This document shows positions 1 through 6,253 of a stretch of DNA of 11,428 bases, piece by piece. The first letter of the stretch is position 1. Every line of letters starts with the position of its first letter. Below the pieces are notes generated by a model, which worked only from the letters and a program-made list of their open reading frames with translations, was not told the DNA's origin and searched no databases. The stretch covers positions 1-11,428 of the forward strand of contig CANLAC010000030.1 of assembly GCA_947488645.1 (NCBI GenBank). Reading direction: 5' to 3'. The position numbers and the translations under genes are program-made. Source of the DNA: Actinomycetota bacterium. Lineage in GTDB: Bacteria; Actinomycetota; Actinomycetes; Nanopelagicales; Nanopelagicaceae.

Positions 1-161
1 ACATGCATCTGACGCACTGTGTCTGATCTAAATGCATCACACGCAAATGCATAACTACTTTCCATCGGAATCACGATGATGTAACCATCGGCAATTGCTT
101 TGGCAGCCTTATTAACATGGCGAGTTACCTCACCCTTTTTAAGATCAATATCTTTTGCCAT
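1..161 (-). CDS. Sua5/YciO/YrdC-family protein, probable threonylcarbamoyl-AMP synthase (N-terminal fragment)
   Basis: The gene starts with ATG at 161 and runs off the left edge, leaving 53 residues. The family condenses threonine, bicarbonate and ATP to threonylcarbamoyl-AMP, the precursor of the t6A modification next to the anticodon of ANN-decoding tRNAs; it acts in the cytoplasm. What is visible is an N-terminal helix followed by a G-Y-I-I-V-I-P strand and the motif P32-M-E-S-S-Y-A-F-A-C-D42, which lines up with the family's PTDTVYGLxCD segment, then an AF-x3-TV stretch typical of the helix before the KxR motif. The Thr after Pro32 is Met here, so the match is imperfect. It follows prmC by 2 nt with a perfect Shine-Dalgarno, an arrangement common in actinobacteria. 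The catalytic KR/SxN residues lie outside the window, so the enzyme activity is inferred. Confidence 0.72.
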   Translation of the reverse strand, partial: MAKDIDLKKGEVTRHVNKAAKAIADGYIIVIPMESSYAFACDAFRSDTVRQMH

Positions 162-163
162 GG

Positions 164-1012
164 CTACCTCCTGACCGCACTAGTCCAACGGGGACGACCT
201 ACTAGGTCATCATGCAGGGCTATTTCTAGAAAATCTACTCCAAGTGCTGCAGCAATTGCTGCGCCTTGATCCTCTGTATGTTCAATCACCAAGACTCCCC
301 CTGGCTTTAACAAACGGCTAGCTGCTGCAATAAATATTTGTGGGATTTCCATTCCTGTTGGACCGCCAAACAAGGCAATGTGTGGCTCAAAGCCAGCAAC
401 ATCACGGGGTAATTCTTGTGAATCTGGGACATAGGGCGGGTTAGCGATAACTACATCGCACTTAATGCCAGGTAACACATCTGCAACATCGCCCTCAACT
501 ACCCGCACATTTTCTGCAATTACCGAAACGTTTTTCTTTAACCAGAACAAGGCTTCAGGGCTTTTTTCAACAGCAATCACTCGAGTTGTTGGTGCTTCAG
601 TTGCAATTGCAAGTGAGAGTGCCCCAGACCCTGCGCCAAGATCAATCACACTCACTGGTGCCGGCAGATTTTCGATGTGCTGCAGAACAGCCTCGACAAG
701 TAACTCTGATTCCGGACGTGGCACGAGCACTCCAGGCCCAACTTCTATATTTAAGTATCTAAAACCGGCCGTCCCGGTTAAGTACTGCAACGGTTCAAAG
801 TCCAGTCGGCGATCCAATAGATCATAAAACTGCTCTTCAAGAACATCTTTATCGTCAATACCTAGCAGAGTTGATTCAACTAAGACAGTGTTATGTAGAT
901 CCATTCGGGACAAACCAAGAACATGTGCCAACAAATGCTCAGCATCTACTTCAGAAATTCCAGATTCAGCTAACTGCGATTTAGCATCGCGCAGAATCTC
1001 CTTGATGTGCAT
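164..1012 (-). CDS. prmC: Peptide chain release factor N5-glutamine methyltransferase PrmC
   Basis: PrmC transfers a methyl group from S-adenosylmethionine to the glutamine of the GGQ motif of release factors, which increases termination efficiency. The 282-residue product has the family layout: an N-terminal helical domain that contacts the release factor (1-75, ending in PLQYLTG at 74-80), a VPRPESELL segment (97-105), the SAM-binding DLGAGSG (124-130) and the catalytic NPPY (191-194) that holds the substrate Gln. I chose the ATG at 1012, one base after the prfA stop, over an in-frame ATG at 1051 that would overlap prfA by 38 bp, because known PrmC proteins begin near this point. Neither start has a recognisable Shine-Dalgarno, so initiation probably depends on ribosomes finishing prfA. 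Its substrate RF1 is encoded immediately upstream. The stop codon is TAG, merged with the ribosome binding site of the next gene. Confidence 0.95.
   Translation of the reverse strand: MHIKEILRDAKSQLAESGISEVDAEHLLAHVLGLSRMDLHNTVLVESTLLGIDDKDVLEEQFYDLLDRRLDFEPLQYLTGTAGFRYLNIEVGPGVLVPRPESELLVEAVLQHIENLPAPVSVIDLGAGSGALSLAIATEAPTTRVIAVEKSPEALFWLKKNVSVIAENVRVVEGDVADVLPGIKCDVVIANPPYVPDSQELPRDVAGFEPHIALFGGPTGMEIPQIFIAAASRLLKPGGVLVIEHTEDQGAAIAAALGVDFLEIALHDDLVGRPRWTSAVRR
166..172 (-). promoter_or_regulatory. Shine-Dalgarno of the Sua5-family gene, embedded in the end of prmC
   Basis: The minus strand reads AGGAGGT, with 5 nt between AGGAGG and the ATG at 161. The same bases encode the last two Arg codons of PrmC (AGG AGG) and the start of its TAG stop. 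This is the best ribosome binding site in the window. It means terminating ribosomes sit on the initiation site of the next gene, so translation of the two is probably coupled. Confidence 0.8.
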
Positions 1013-1013
1013 G

Positions 1014-2096
1014 TTAGTTCGCGTTAGCCAAACGTGCAGCTTTGTCGGCATCTAGCAATGTTTGAATCATGTCATCCAGATCTCCGTTAAGGACGGCGTC
1101 TAAGTTATTTGACTTGTAATTAACACGGTGGTCGCTAATGCGATTTTCAGGATAGTTATAGGTGCGAATGCGTTCAGAACGATCAACTGTTCTTACCTGG
1201 CTTTTGCGCTCTGCAGAGGCAATCGCTTCAGCCTTTTCTTGAGCATCAGCCAAAAGGCGAGCTCGCAAAATACGAAGTGCCGATTCCTTATTCTGGAGCT
1301 GGCTCTTTTCATTCTGGCAAGAAACAACGATTCCTGTTGGAACGTGGGTTAATCGCACAGCAGAGTCAGTTGTATTCACCGATTGTCCACCAGGACCTGA
1401 AGAGCGATAAACATCTACGCGCACGTCATTCATATTGAGGTCAACGTCAACTTCTTCTGCTTCAGGAAGGATCAAAACCCCTGCAGCCGAAGTGTGAATA
1501 CGACCCTGGCTTTCAGTCTCTGGCACACGCTGTACGCGGTGCACGCCACCTTCAAACTTTAAGCGCGCATATGGAGATTCTCCAGGTGCAGCCACACCCT
1601 TTGATTTAACAGCCACAGAAATATCTTTGTATCCACCCATTTCACTTTCGGTGGCATCAATGATTTCAACTTTCCAATTGTGCTTTTCGGCATAGCGCAT
1701 ATACATACGCAGCAAATCACCGGCAAAAATTGCTGATTCATCACCGCCGGCTCCTGCTTTAACTTCCAAAATAACATCGCGATCATCATTGGGATCACGT
1801 GGCAATAGCAACTCTTCTAGCTTTATAGCTGCTGCATCACGTGTTACTTCCAGTGCTGGAATTTCAGCAGCAAAATCTGGGTCAACAGCGGCCAATTCAG
1901 CAGCTGCCAACAAATCATCTTCAGCTGACTTCCAGGCTTTGAAACCTGCAACGACAGGACCTAGTTGGGCATAGCGACGTCCAAGTTTGCGTGCATTTGC
2001 TTGATCATCATGGATAGAAGGATCAGCCATCTTTGCCTCTAGTTCGGCGTATTCGCGCACCATCTCATGTGCTGATGCAAAGCGATCATTACTCAT
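1014..2096 (-). CDS. prfA: Peptide chain release factor 1 (RF1)
   Basis: RF1 reads UAA and UAG stop codons in the ribosomal A site and triggers hydrolysis of peptidyl-tRNA. The 360-residue protein is full length for the family. An N-terminal helical domain (1-100) precedes an AGAGGDE segment (114-120). The codon-recognition tripeptide is P192-E-T194, the PxT signature that separates RF1 from the SPF of RF2. The catalytic loop SSGPGGQSVNTTDSAVR (232-248) contains GGQ at 236-238, whose Gln238 is the target of PrmC encoded next door. The conserved RTYNYPENRISDHR stretch is at 311-324. ATG at 2096 is supported by an AAGGAG ribosome binding site 6 nt upstream. It lies downstream of the rpmE terminator, so it needs either its own promoter or readthrough; I could not find a convincing promoter in the 105 bp between them. 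Genes in this window use both TAA and TAG stops, as RF1 specificity allows. Confidence 0.97.
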   Translation of the reverse strand: MSNDRFASAHEMVREYAELEAKMADPSIHDDQANARKLGRRYAQLGPVVAGFKAWKSAEDDLLAAAELAAVDPDFAAEIPALEVTRDAAAIKLEELLLPRDPNDDRDVILEVKAGAGGDESAIFAGDLLRMYMRYAEKHNWKVEIIDATESEMGGYKDISVAVKSKGVAAPGESPYARLKFEGGVHRVQRVPETESQGRIHTSAAGVLILPEAEEVDVDLNMNDVRVDVYRSSGPGGQSVNTTDSAVRLTHVPTGIVVSCQNEKSQLQNKESALRILRARLLADAQEKAEAIASAERKSQVRTVDRSERIRTYNYPENRISDHRVNYKSNNLDAVLNGDLDDMIQTLLDADKAARLANAN

Positions 2097-2102
2097 TGAC
2101 TG

Positions 2103-2108
2103 CTCCTT
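2103..2108 (-). promoter_or_regulatory. Shine-Dalgarno of prfA
   Basis: The minus strand reads AAGGAG, 6 nt before the ATG at 2096. It confirms the start chosen for RF1. This is a canonical leadered initiation site, unlike the apparently leaderless starts of argS and the two small genes at the right end. Confidence 0.7.
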
Positions 2109-2147
2109 TCTATTTTGTAGTCAGTTCTAATTTAACCTTGTGGAAAT

Positions 2148-2191
2148 AAAAAAACCGCGACCGCAACCCGACTAGGGCTGCGATGCGGTTT
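2148..2191 (-). terminator. Rho-independent terminator after rpmE
   Basis: On the minus strand, AAACCGC (2191-2185) pairs with GCGGTTT (2158-2152). An inner stem CGCAGCCC (2182-2175) pairs with GGGTTGCG (2169-2162), with one G-U pair and a 5-nt loop; a small internal loop separates the two stems. A run of seven T follows immediately (2154-2148). It begins 10 nt after the rpmE stop codon, so it should end the rpmE transcript and separate it from prfA-prmC. Confidence 0.85.
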
Positions 2192-2201
2192 CTTTAGAAA
2201 G

Positions 2202-2417
2202 CTAGTTAGCTGCTTTTTTACCGAAGCGCTCTTCGAACTTAGCCACGCGACCACCAGTATCAAGGATGCGCTGCTTGCCTGTGTAGAACGGGTGGCATAC
2301 AGAACAGACTTCAACATAAATTGAACCACTTGCTACTGTTGAACGAGTTACAAACTTCTCGCCACAACCACAAGTAACTTGGGTGTCTTTGTATTCTGGG
2401 TGGATCTCTGGCTTCAT
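2202..2417 (-). CDS. rpmE: 50S ribosomal protein L31, zinc-binding form
   Basis: L31 is a small protein that bridges the 50S and 30S subunits. The 71-residue product starts MKPEIHPEY as in the RpmE family. It has the four cysteines that mark the zinc-containing C+ type: Cys16 and Cys18 (CGC) and Cys38 and Cys41 (CSVC), followed by HPFYTGKQ (42-49) and a GRVAKFEERF tail. A zinc-free paralogue that replaces it under zinc limitation exists in many bacteria, but none is in this window. The ATG at 2417 has an AAGGA ribosome binding site 6 nt upstream. The gene sits between rho and prfA, as is usual in actinobacteria, and has its own leader and terminator, so it probably forms a separate short transcript. 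Confidence 0.97.
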   Translation of the reverse strand: MKPEIHPEYKDTQVTCGCGEKFVTRSTVASGSIYVEVCSVCHPFYTGKQRILDTGGRVAKFEERFGKKAAN

Positions 2418-2504
2418 GGTTATTCCTTATATTCGTGTTTGGGTCTCATTGCTGAGTGAACCAAACGGACGGTTAACAGACCCCAAGGGTAAGCGATAAG
2501 CCTA
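2418..2504 (-). promoter_or_regulatory. rpmE 5' leader with hairpin; candidate L31 autoregulatory leader
   Basis: Of the 105 bp between rho and rpmE, the rpmE-proximal part can fold on the minus strand. GGGTCT (2483-2478) pairs with AGACCC (2446-2441), continued after one mismatch by two T-A pairs. Inside it, AACC (2474... read as 2462-2459 complement of 2474-2471) forms a 4-bp stem with GGTT across an 8-nt loop. A weak TANNNT box (TAGGCT, 2504-2499) could start the transcript near 2492, which would include the whole fold. L31 leaders that bind the protein are known in several bacterial groups, including actinobacteria. Equivalence to those families is inferred from position and folding only. 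Confidence 0.4.
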
Positions 2505-2522
2505 CATTTGAGAAATTTACGC

Positions 2523-4085
2523 TTACTTTGAGTCGTCTGGACCCGAAGTTGTCTTCTGAATCTGCATCAAGAACTCGACGTTGGACTTTGTGCCCTTCAT
2601 CTTCTCAAGCAGCAGTTCCAGAGCAGCTTGTGGCTCTAGTGCGTGTAATACACGACGTAGCTTCCAGACAATGTTGAGTTCTTCAGAACCCATAAGGATT
2701 TCTTCCTTACGTGTACCTGAAGCAACAACGTTAACTGCAGGGAAGATTCGCTTGTCAGCCATACGGCGATCAAGAATCAACTCCATGTTTCCAGTTCCCT
2801 TGAACTCTTCGAAGATAACTTCATCCATGCGAGAGCCCGTATCAACGAGTGCTGTTGCAAGAATCGTTAGTGATCCACCATCTTCAATATTACGAGCAGC
2901 ACCGAAGAACTTCTTTGGTGGATATAGCGCGGCTGAATCAACACCACCAGAAAGAATTCGACCTGATGCAGGAGCAGCGATGTTGTATGCACGGCCAAGA
3001 CGCGTAATTGAGTCAAGAAGAACAACTACATCGTGACCTAGTTCAACCAAACGCTTTGCGCGCTCGATGGCAAGTTCAGCAATTGTTGTGTGGTCATCTG
3101 CAGGGCGATCAAAAGTTGAAGCAATAACTTCACCCTTAACTGATCGCTGCATATCTGTAACTTCTTCAGGACGCTCATCAACTAGAACAACCATCAAGTG
3201 ACACTCTGGGTTGTTTGTTGTGATCGCATTAGCAATTGATTGAAGAACCATTGTCTTACCGGCCTTTGGAGGCGAAACAATAAGACCACGTTGACCTTTA
3301 CCGATTGGTGCGATCAAGTCGATAACGCGAGTTGTCAGAACATTTGGCTCTGTTTCAAGACGCAGACGCTCCTGCGGATAAAGCGGGGTCAGCTTTCCGA
3401 ATTCAACACGATTACGTGCTTCTTCAGGAGTCATTCCGTTTACTGTTTCAAGAGTAATAAGTGCGTTGAACTTCTGCTTTGTTTCACCCTCACGAGGTTG
3501 GCGAACTTGGCCTGTAACAACATCTCCCTTGCGCAGACCGTTCTTTCGAACCTGCTGCAATGAAACATAAACATCGTTAGGTCCTGGAAGGTATCCAGCT
3601 GTGCGAATGAAGGCGTAGCTTTCAAGAATATCGAGCAAGCCGCCTACTGGAACTAGAACATCGTCTTCACCAATTACTGGCTCACGCTCTTCGCGTGGAG
3701 CACGGTCACGGTTGCGATCGCGATTGCGGTCACGCCCACGACCACGGTCGTTGCGATCAAAGCGGTCATTACGTCCACCACGGTCGTTGTTGCTCTGTGG
3801 TGCCGGTGATGAATCATCGCCATCATCATCTGAATCCTGATTGTTGTTCGAAGGCTTTGAATCCTTCTTGCGGTTATTACGTGCTTCGCGGCGTGCTTCG
3901 CGTTCAGCTTTAGCAGCTTCGCGGTTCTTAGCCTGTAAGTCAGCAATCGCTTCTACTAATGCGTCCTTTTTCATCTTTGCTGCGCCATCGACACCAAGTT
4001 GTGTTGCAACTGTCTTTAACTTTGGAAGGGTCATGGCAGCAAGCTCTGGACTTTGTGAGCGAACTGGTTCAATTTCTGTTGTCAT
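2523..4085 (-). CDS. rho: Transcription termination factor Rho
   Basis: Rho is a hexameric RNA-dependent ATPase that loads on C-rich RNA and dislodges RNA polymerase at the ends of genes and on antisense transcripts. In the 520-residue protein I see an N-terminal Rho_N helical domain (about 14-52), a charged low-complexity insert (about 60-137) ending in an alternating Arg/Asp/Asn tract, and an OB-fold primary RNA-binding domain (about 140-215). The RecA-type motor follows: Walker A SPPKAGKT (271-278), DERPEEV with the catalytic Glu (303-309), Walker B VVVLLDSITR (353-362), Arg365 as probable arginine finger, Q-loop LSGGVDSAAL (378-387) and R-loop GTGNMEL (430-436). All motor motifs are intact. 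The insert is an actinobacterial trait, shorter here than I would expect from mycobacterial Rho. The gene follows thrB after 147 bp that hold a likely promoter, so it is probably expressed independently of the threonine genes. Confidence 0.98.
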   Translation of the reverse strand: MTTEIEPVRSQSPELAAMTLPKLKTVATQLGVDGAAKMKKDALVEAIADLQAKNREAAKAEREARREARNNRKKDSKPSNNNQDSDDDGDDSSPAPQSNNDRGGRNDRFDRNDRGRGRDRNRDRNRDRAPREEREPVIGEDDVLVPVGGLLDILESYAFIRTAGYLPGPNDVYVSLQQVRKNGLRKGDVVTGQVRQPREGETKQKFNALITLETVNGMTPEEARNRVEFGKLTPLYPQERLRLETEPNVLTTRVIDLIAPIGKGQRGLIVSPPKAGKTMVLQSIANAITTNNPECHLMVVLVDERPEEVTDMQRSVKGEVIASTFDRPADDHTTIAELAIERAKRLVELGHDVVVLLDSITRLGRAYNIAAPASGRILSGGVDSAALYPPKKFFGAARNIEDGGSLTILATALVDTGSRMDEVIFEEFKGTGNMELILDRRMADKRIFPAVNVVASGTRKEEILMGSEELNIVWKLRRVLHALEPQAALELLLEKMKGTKSNVEFLMQIQKTTSGPDDSK

Positions 4086-4103
4086 GAATATCTTTTCACT
4101 ATT

Positions 4104-4149
4104 GGTTCTAGGGCTTAAATCCTAAAGAACCTGGGATTTTTGTTTTTTT
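4104..4149 (+). terminator. Terminator-like hairpin on the strand antisense to the rho leader
   Basis: On the plus strand, GGTTC (4104-4108) plus TAGG (4109-4112) pair with CCTA (4121-4124) and GAACC (4127-4131), leaving a two-base AA bulge and an 8-nt loop. Five bases later comes a T tract, TTTTTGTTTTTTT (4137-4149). This looks like an intrinsic terminator reading rightward, yet no plus-strand gene precedes it. Read leftward, the same stem lies in the rho leader about 18 nt before the start codon and lacks a T tract. The 5-nt gap between stem and T run weakens the terminator reading. Confidence 0.45.
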
Positions 4150-4200
4150 GAAATTATCTGATGTGTTACTGGCCGCTAGATGTGCCGTTCAGATGTGTAA

Positions 4201-4230
4201 AGGTTAGCAGGATAGGGCGCGAAATCGCAA
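4201..4230 (-). promoter_or_regulatory. Probable rho promoter with long 5' leader
   Basis: The minus strand has TTGCGA (4230-4225), an 18-bp spacer, and TAACCT (4206-4201) preceded by TGC, which matches an extended -10 of the TANNNT type. A start near A4194 would give a leader of about 109 nt before the rho ATG at 4085. The remaining 147-bp gap between thrB and rho contains three CACATC copies and the hairpin described separately; no small ORF is visible in it. The start codon of rho has only a poor purine-rich ribosome binding site (GAAAAGA). Confidence 0.45.
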
Positions 4231-4232
4231 AA

Positions 4233-5162
4233 TTAAGCAGTGACCAGGCTTACGCCTGTGCGTGAGATGCCCAGGGAAATCATGTGGAACTTATCCCCTG
4301 CTGCACGCTCTAATTCAGCCGCCTCTGTTTCGCCACCTGTGTGAAGAACTAGCACTGTTGGGCCAGCACCTGAAATAAAGGCGGCCACACCTGCTTTGCG
4401 AAGCTTTGTCATCAGGGCAAAACTGTTGGGCATTGCATCCTTGCGATAGGACTGATGTAAGTAATCTTCAGTTGCACCTAGCAATAGATCTGGGCGGTGT
4501 TGCAGTGCTTGCACCAGAACCGCAACATTGCTTGAGTTCTTAACAGCATCACTGTGCGGGATTGCTTCAGGCAACATCTTGCGGGCTTTTGATGTTGAAA
4601 GCTCTGTTGCTGGAACAAATGCAAGAACACCAATGCGTGGATCGACATCAAAGTTTAAGGATTGTGCAACAACATGACCGCGTTGGGATTCTTGCCATGC
4701 CAAGTTTGCCCCGCCATAGATCGCAGCTGAAACATTATCTGGATGGCCTTCCATTTCATTTGCAATGTTCAACATATCTTCATTGGACATACGTTCGTTG
4801 CCACCTAGAACAAGTGCTCGGGCGAGTGCTAAGCCACCAACGATTGCTGCTGCCGATGAACCTAAACCACGACCATGTGGAATCACATTTAATTGGCGCA
4901 ATGAAATACCACGCGGGCGACCACCTAAGAAATCAAAACCTCTATACATCGCCTTGATAACTAAATTCTTATCTGTTGTTGGAATACTTTCTGCACCTTC
5001 TCCAGCCACATCAATATCAACACCTGGCTCATCCATTACCTGTGCCATGTAACGATCATTCATGTTAAGTGCCAACCCAAGACAGTCAAAGCCAGGTCCT
5101 AAGTTCGCACTTGATGCGGGTACTTGAACCTGAATAGGTTGTGCCTTATATGTTGGCTTCAT
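4233..5162 (-). CDS. thrB: Homoserine kinase
   Basis: Homoserine kinase phosphorylates L-homoserine with ATP to O-phosphohomoserine, the committed step to threonine. The 309-residue protein is a complete GHMP kinase. Motif 1 is VPASSANLGPGFDCLGLAL (14-32). The glycine-rich ATP loop is PHGRGLGSSAAA (95-106). The homoserine-kinase-specific EGHPDNVSAA is at 138-147, and motif 3 is SGAGPT (264-269). The start ATG is 5 nt after the thrC stop and has no visible Shine-Dalgarno, so it is probably translated by coupling to thrC. Its product is the substrate of ThrC, encoded immediately upstream. No strong intrinsic terminator follows the stop; only a 4-bp GCGA/TCGC mini-hairpin is seen, and the rho promoter region begins at once. 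Confidence 0.97.
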   Translation of the reverse strand: MKPTYKAQPIQVQVPASSANLGPGFDCLGLALNMNDRYMAQVMDEPGVDIDVAGEGAESIPTTDKNLVIKAMYRGFDFLGGRPRGISLRQLNVIPHGRGLGSSAAAIVGGLALARALVLGGNERMSNEDMLNIANEMEGHPDNVSAAIYGGANLAWQESQRGHVVAQSLNFDVDPRIGVLAFVPATELSTSKARKMLPEAIPHSDAVKNSSNVAVLVQALQHRPDLLLGATEDYLHQSYRKDAMPNSFALMTKLRKAGVAAFISGAGPTVLVLHTGGETEAAELERAAGDKFHMISLGISRTGVSLVTA

Positions 5163-5167
5163 AATTT

Positions 5168-6253
5168 TTACGCAAGTCCCAATGCTTTAGCTGCAATCTT
5201 TGCATTCACTGGAACAACTACCGGCTTTTTCGCAGCCTCTAGCGCGTACGGAATATCTTTTAAGCCATGGCCTGTAACAGTAATAACAATTGTCTTATCC
5301 TTTGGCAGCTTGCCGGCCTTCTTATATTTAATAAGCCCCGCAAGACCTGCAGCAGATGAAGGCTCAACAAAGATGCCTTCTTTAGCTGCAATTAAGCGGT
5401 ATGCACTCAGGATTTCGCGGTCAGTAACAGAGTCAATGACACCACCTGATACATCGCGGGCTTCGATTGCTTGCTGCCATGAGGCAGGGTTTCCGATGCG
5501 AATTGCAGTAGCAATTGTCTCTGGGTTCTTAACAATCTTGCCCTTAACAATGGGTGCAGCACCTGCAGCTTGGAATCCATACATCATTGGAAGCTTTGTT
5601 GAAAGACCATCCTTGTTATATTCCTTATAACCCTTCCAGTAAGCAGTGATGTTTCCTGCATTACCAACTGGGAGTGCGTGAATATCTGGTGCATCACCCA
5701 GCATGTCTACAACTTCAAAACTTGCAGTCTTTTGTCCTTCGATGCGATATGGGTTGACAGAGTTAACTAGTGCGACGGGATAATTTTCTGACAGTTCGCG
5801 AGCAAGTGTGAGGCAATCATCAAAATTGCCGTTCACTTGCAAAATTGTTGAGTCGTGAATAACTGCTTGTGCCAGCTTTCCCATTGCGATCTTGCCTTTA
5901 GGAATCAAAACAGCTGGTCGCATTCCTGCTTTCACGGCGTATGCAGCGGCGGAGGCAGATGTGTTTCCGGTAGATGCGCAGATAACAGCCTTTGCGCCAT
6001 CCTCTGCCGCCTTTGAAATCGCCATTGTCATACCGCGATCTTTGAAAGAGCCTGTTGGGTTTAGACCTTCATACTTGATCCACACATTGTTACCAAGAAG
6101 TTCTGAAAGGTTGCAGGCATAGATAAGTGGTGTGCCACCTTCGCGTAAAGAAACAATGGGAGTTTTTGCACTCACTGGAAGACGGTGACGGTACTCCTCA
6201 ATAACTCCGCGCCATTGGTGCGCACCAGTTTCCTTTTTAGAAAATAGACCCAT
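5168..6253 (-). CDS. thrC: Threonine synthase
   Basis: Threonine synthase converts O-phosphohomoserine and water to L-threonine and phosphate using pyridoxal phosphate. The 361-residue protein is the short form of fold-type II enzymes found in actinobacteria, lacking the long N-terminal extension of enterobacterial and fungal ThrC. The PLP lysine is Lys71 in GSFKDRGM (68-75). The substrate loop STGNTSAS is at 94-101 and the phosphate-binding loop PVGNAGN at 195-201. EPSSAAG is at 297-303 and GHGLKD at 328-333. Its ATG shares one base with the hom stop (TAATG), and a GGGAG motif lies about 10 nt upstream inside hom. This overlap argues for one transcript and coupled translation of hom, thrC and thrB. 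Confidence 0.97.
   Translation of the reverse strand: MGLFSKKETGAHQWRGVIEEYRHRLPVSAKTPIVSLREGGTPLIYACNLSELLGNNVWIKYEGLNPTGSFKDRGMTMAISKAAEDGAKAVICASTGNTSASAAAYAVKAGMRPAVLIPKGKIAMGKLAQAVIHDSTILQVNGNFDDCLTLARELSENYPVALVNSVNPYRIEGQKTASFEVVDMLGDAPDIHALPVGNAGNITAYWKGYKEYNKDGLSTKLPMMYGFQAAGAAPIVKGKIVKNPETIATAIRIGNPASWQQAIEARDVSGGVIDSVTDREILSAYRLIAAKEGIFVEPSSAAGLAGLIKYKKAGKLPKDKTIVITVTGHGLKDIPYALEAAKKPVVVPVNAKIAAKALGLA

Noticed and set aside
192..194. The RF1 codon-recognition tripeptide (residues 192-194 of RF1) is PET, not the PAT of E. coli
   Set aside because: The central residue of PxT varies among bacteria and PET occurs in functional RF1 of other groups, so this is not evidence of altered stop codon reading. 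The numbers given here are RF1 residue numbers, not window positions.
465..827. A 120-codon plus-strand open frame opposite prmC
   Set aside because: Composition is typical of an antisense shadow (Thr/Ser-rich) and PrmC on the other strand carries all its catalytic motifs.
1013..1051. A longer PrmC start at the ATG at 1051, adding 13 residues
   Set aside because: It would overlap prfA by 38 bp, has no ribosome binding site, and the family alignment begins at the ATG at 1012, one base after the prfA stop.
2581..3036. A 151-codon plus-strand open frame opposite the rho motor domain
   Set aside because: It mirrors the codon pattern of rho (Ser/Arg-rich) and has no signals for expression; a shadow of rho.
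3674..3946. Repetitive DNA in the rho insert that at first resembles a short tandem-repeat or CRISPR-like array
   Set aside because: The units are irregular, lack unique spacers and encode the Arg/Asp/Asn tract of Rho in frame.
5124..5630. A 168-codon open frame on the plus strand opposite thrC and the start of thrB
   Set aside because: It lies wholly antisense to two well supported enzymes, its translation is low in sense and unlike any family, and no promoter or ribosome binding site precedes it.
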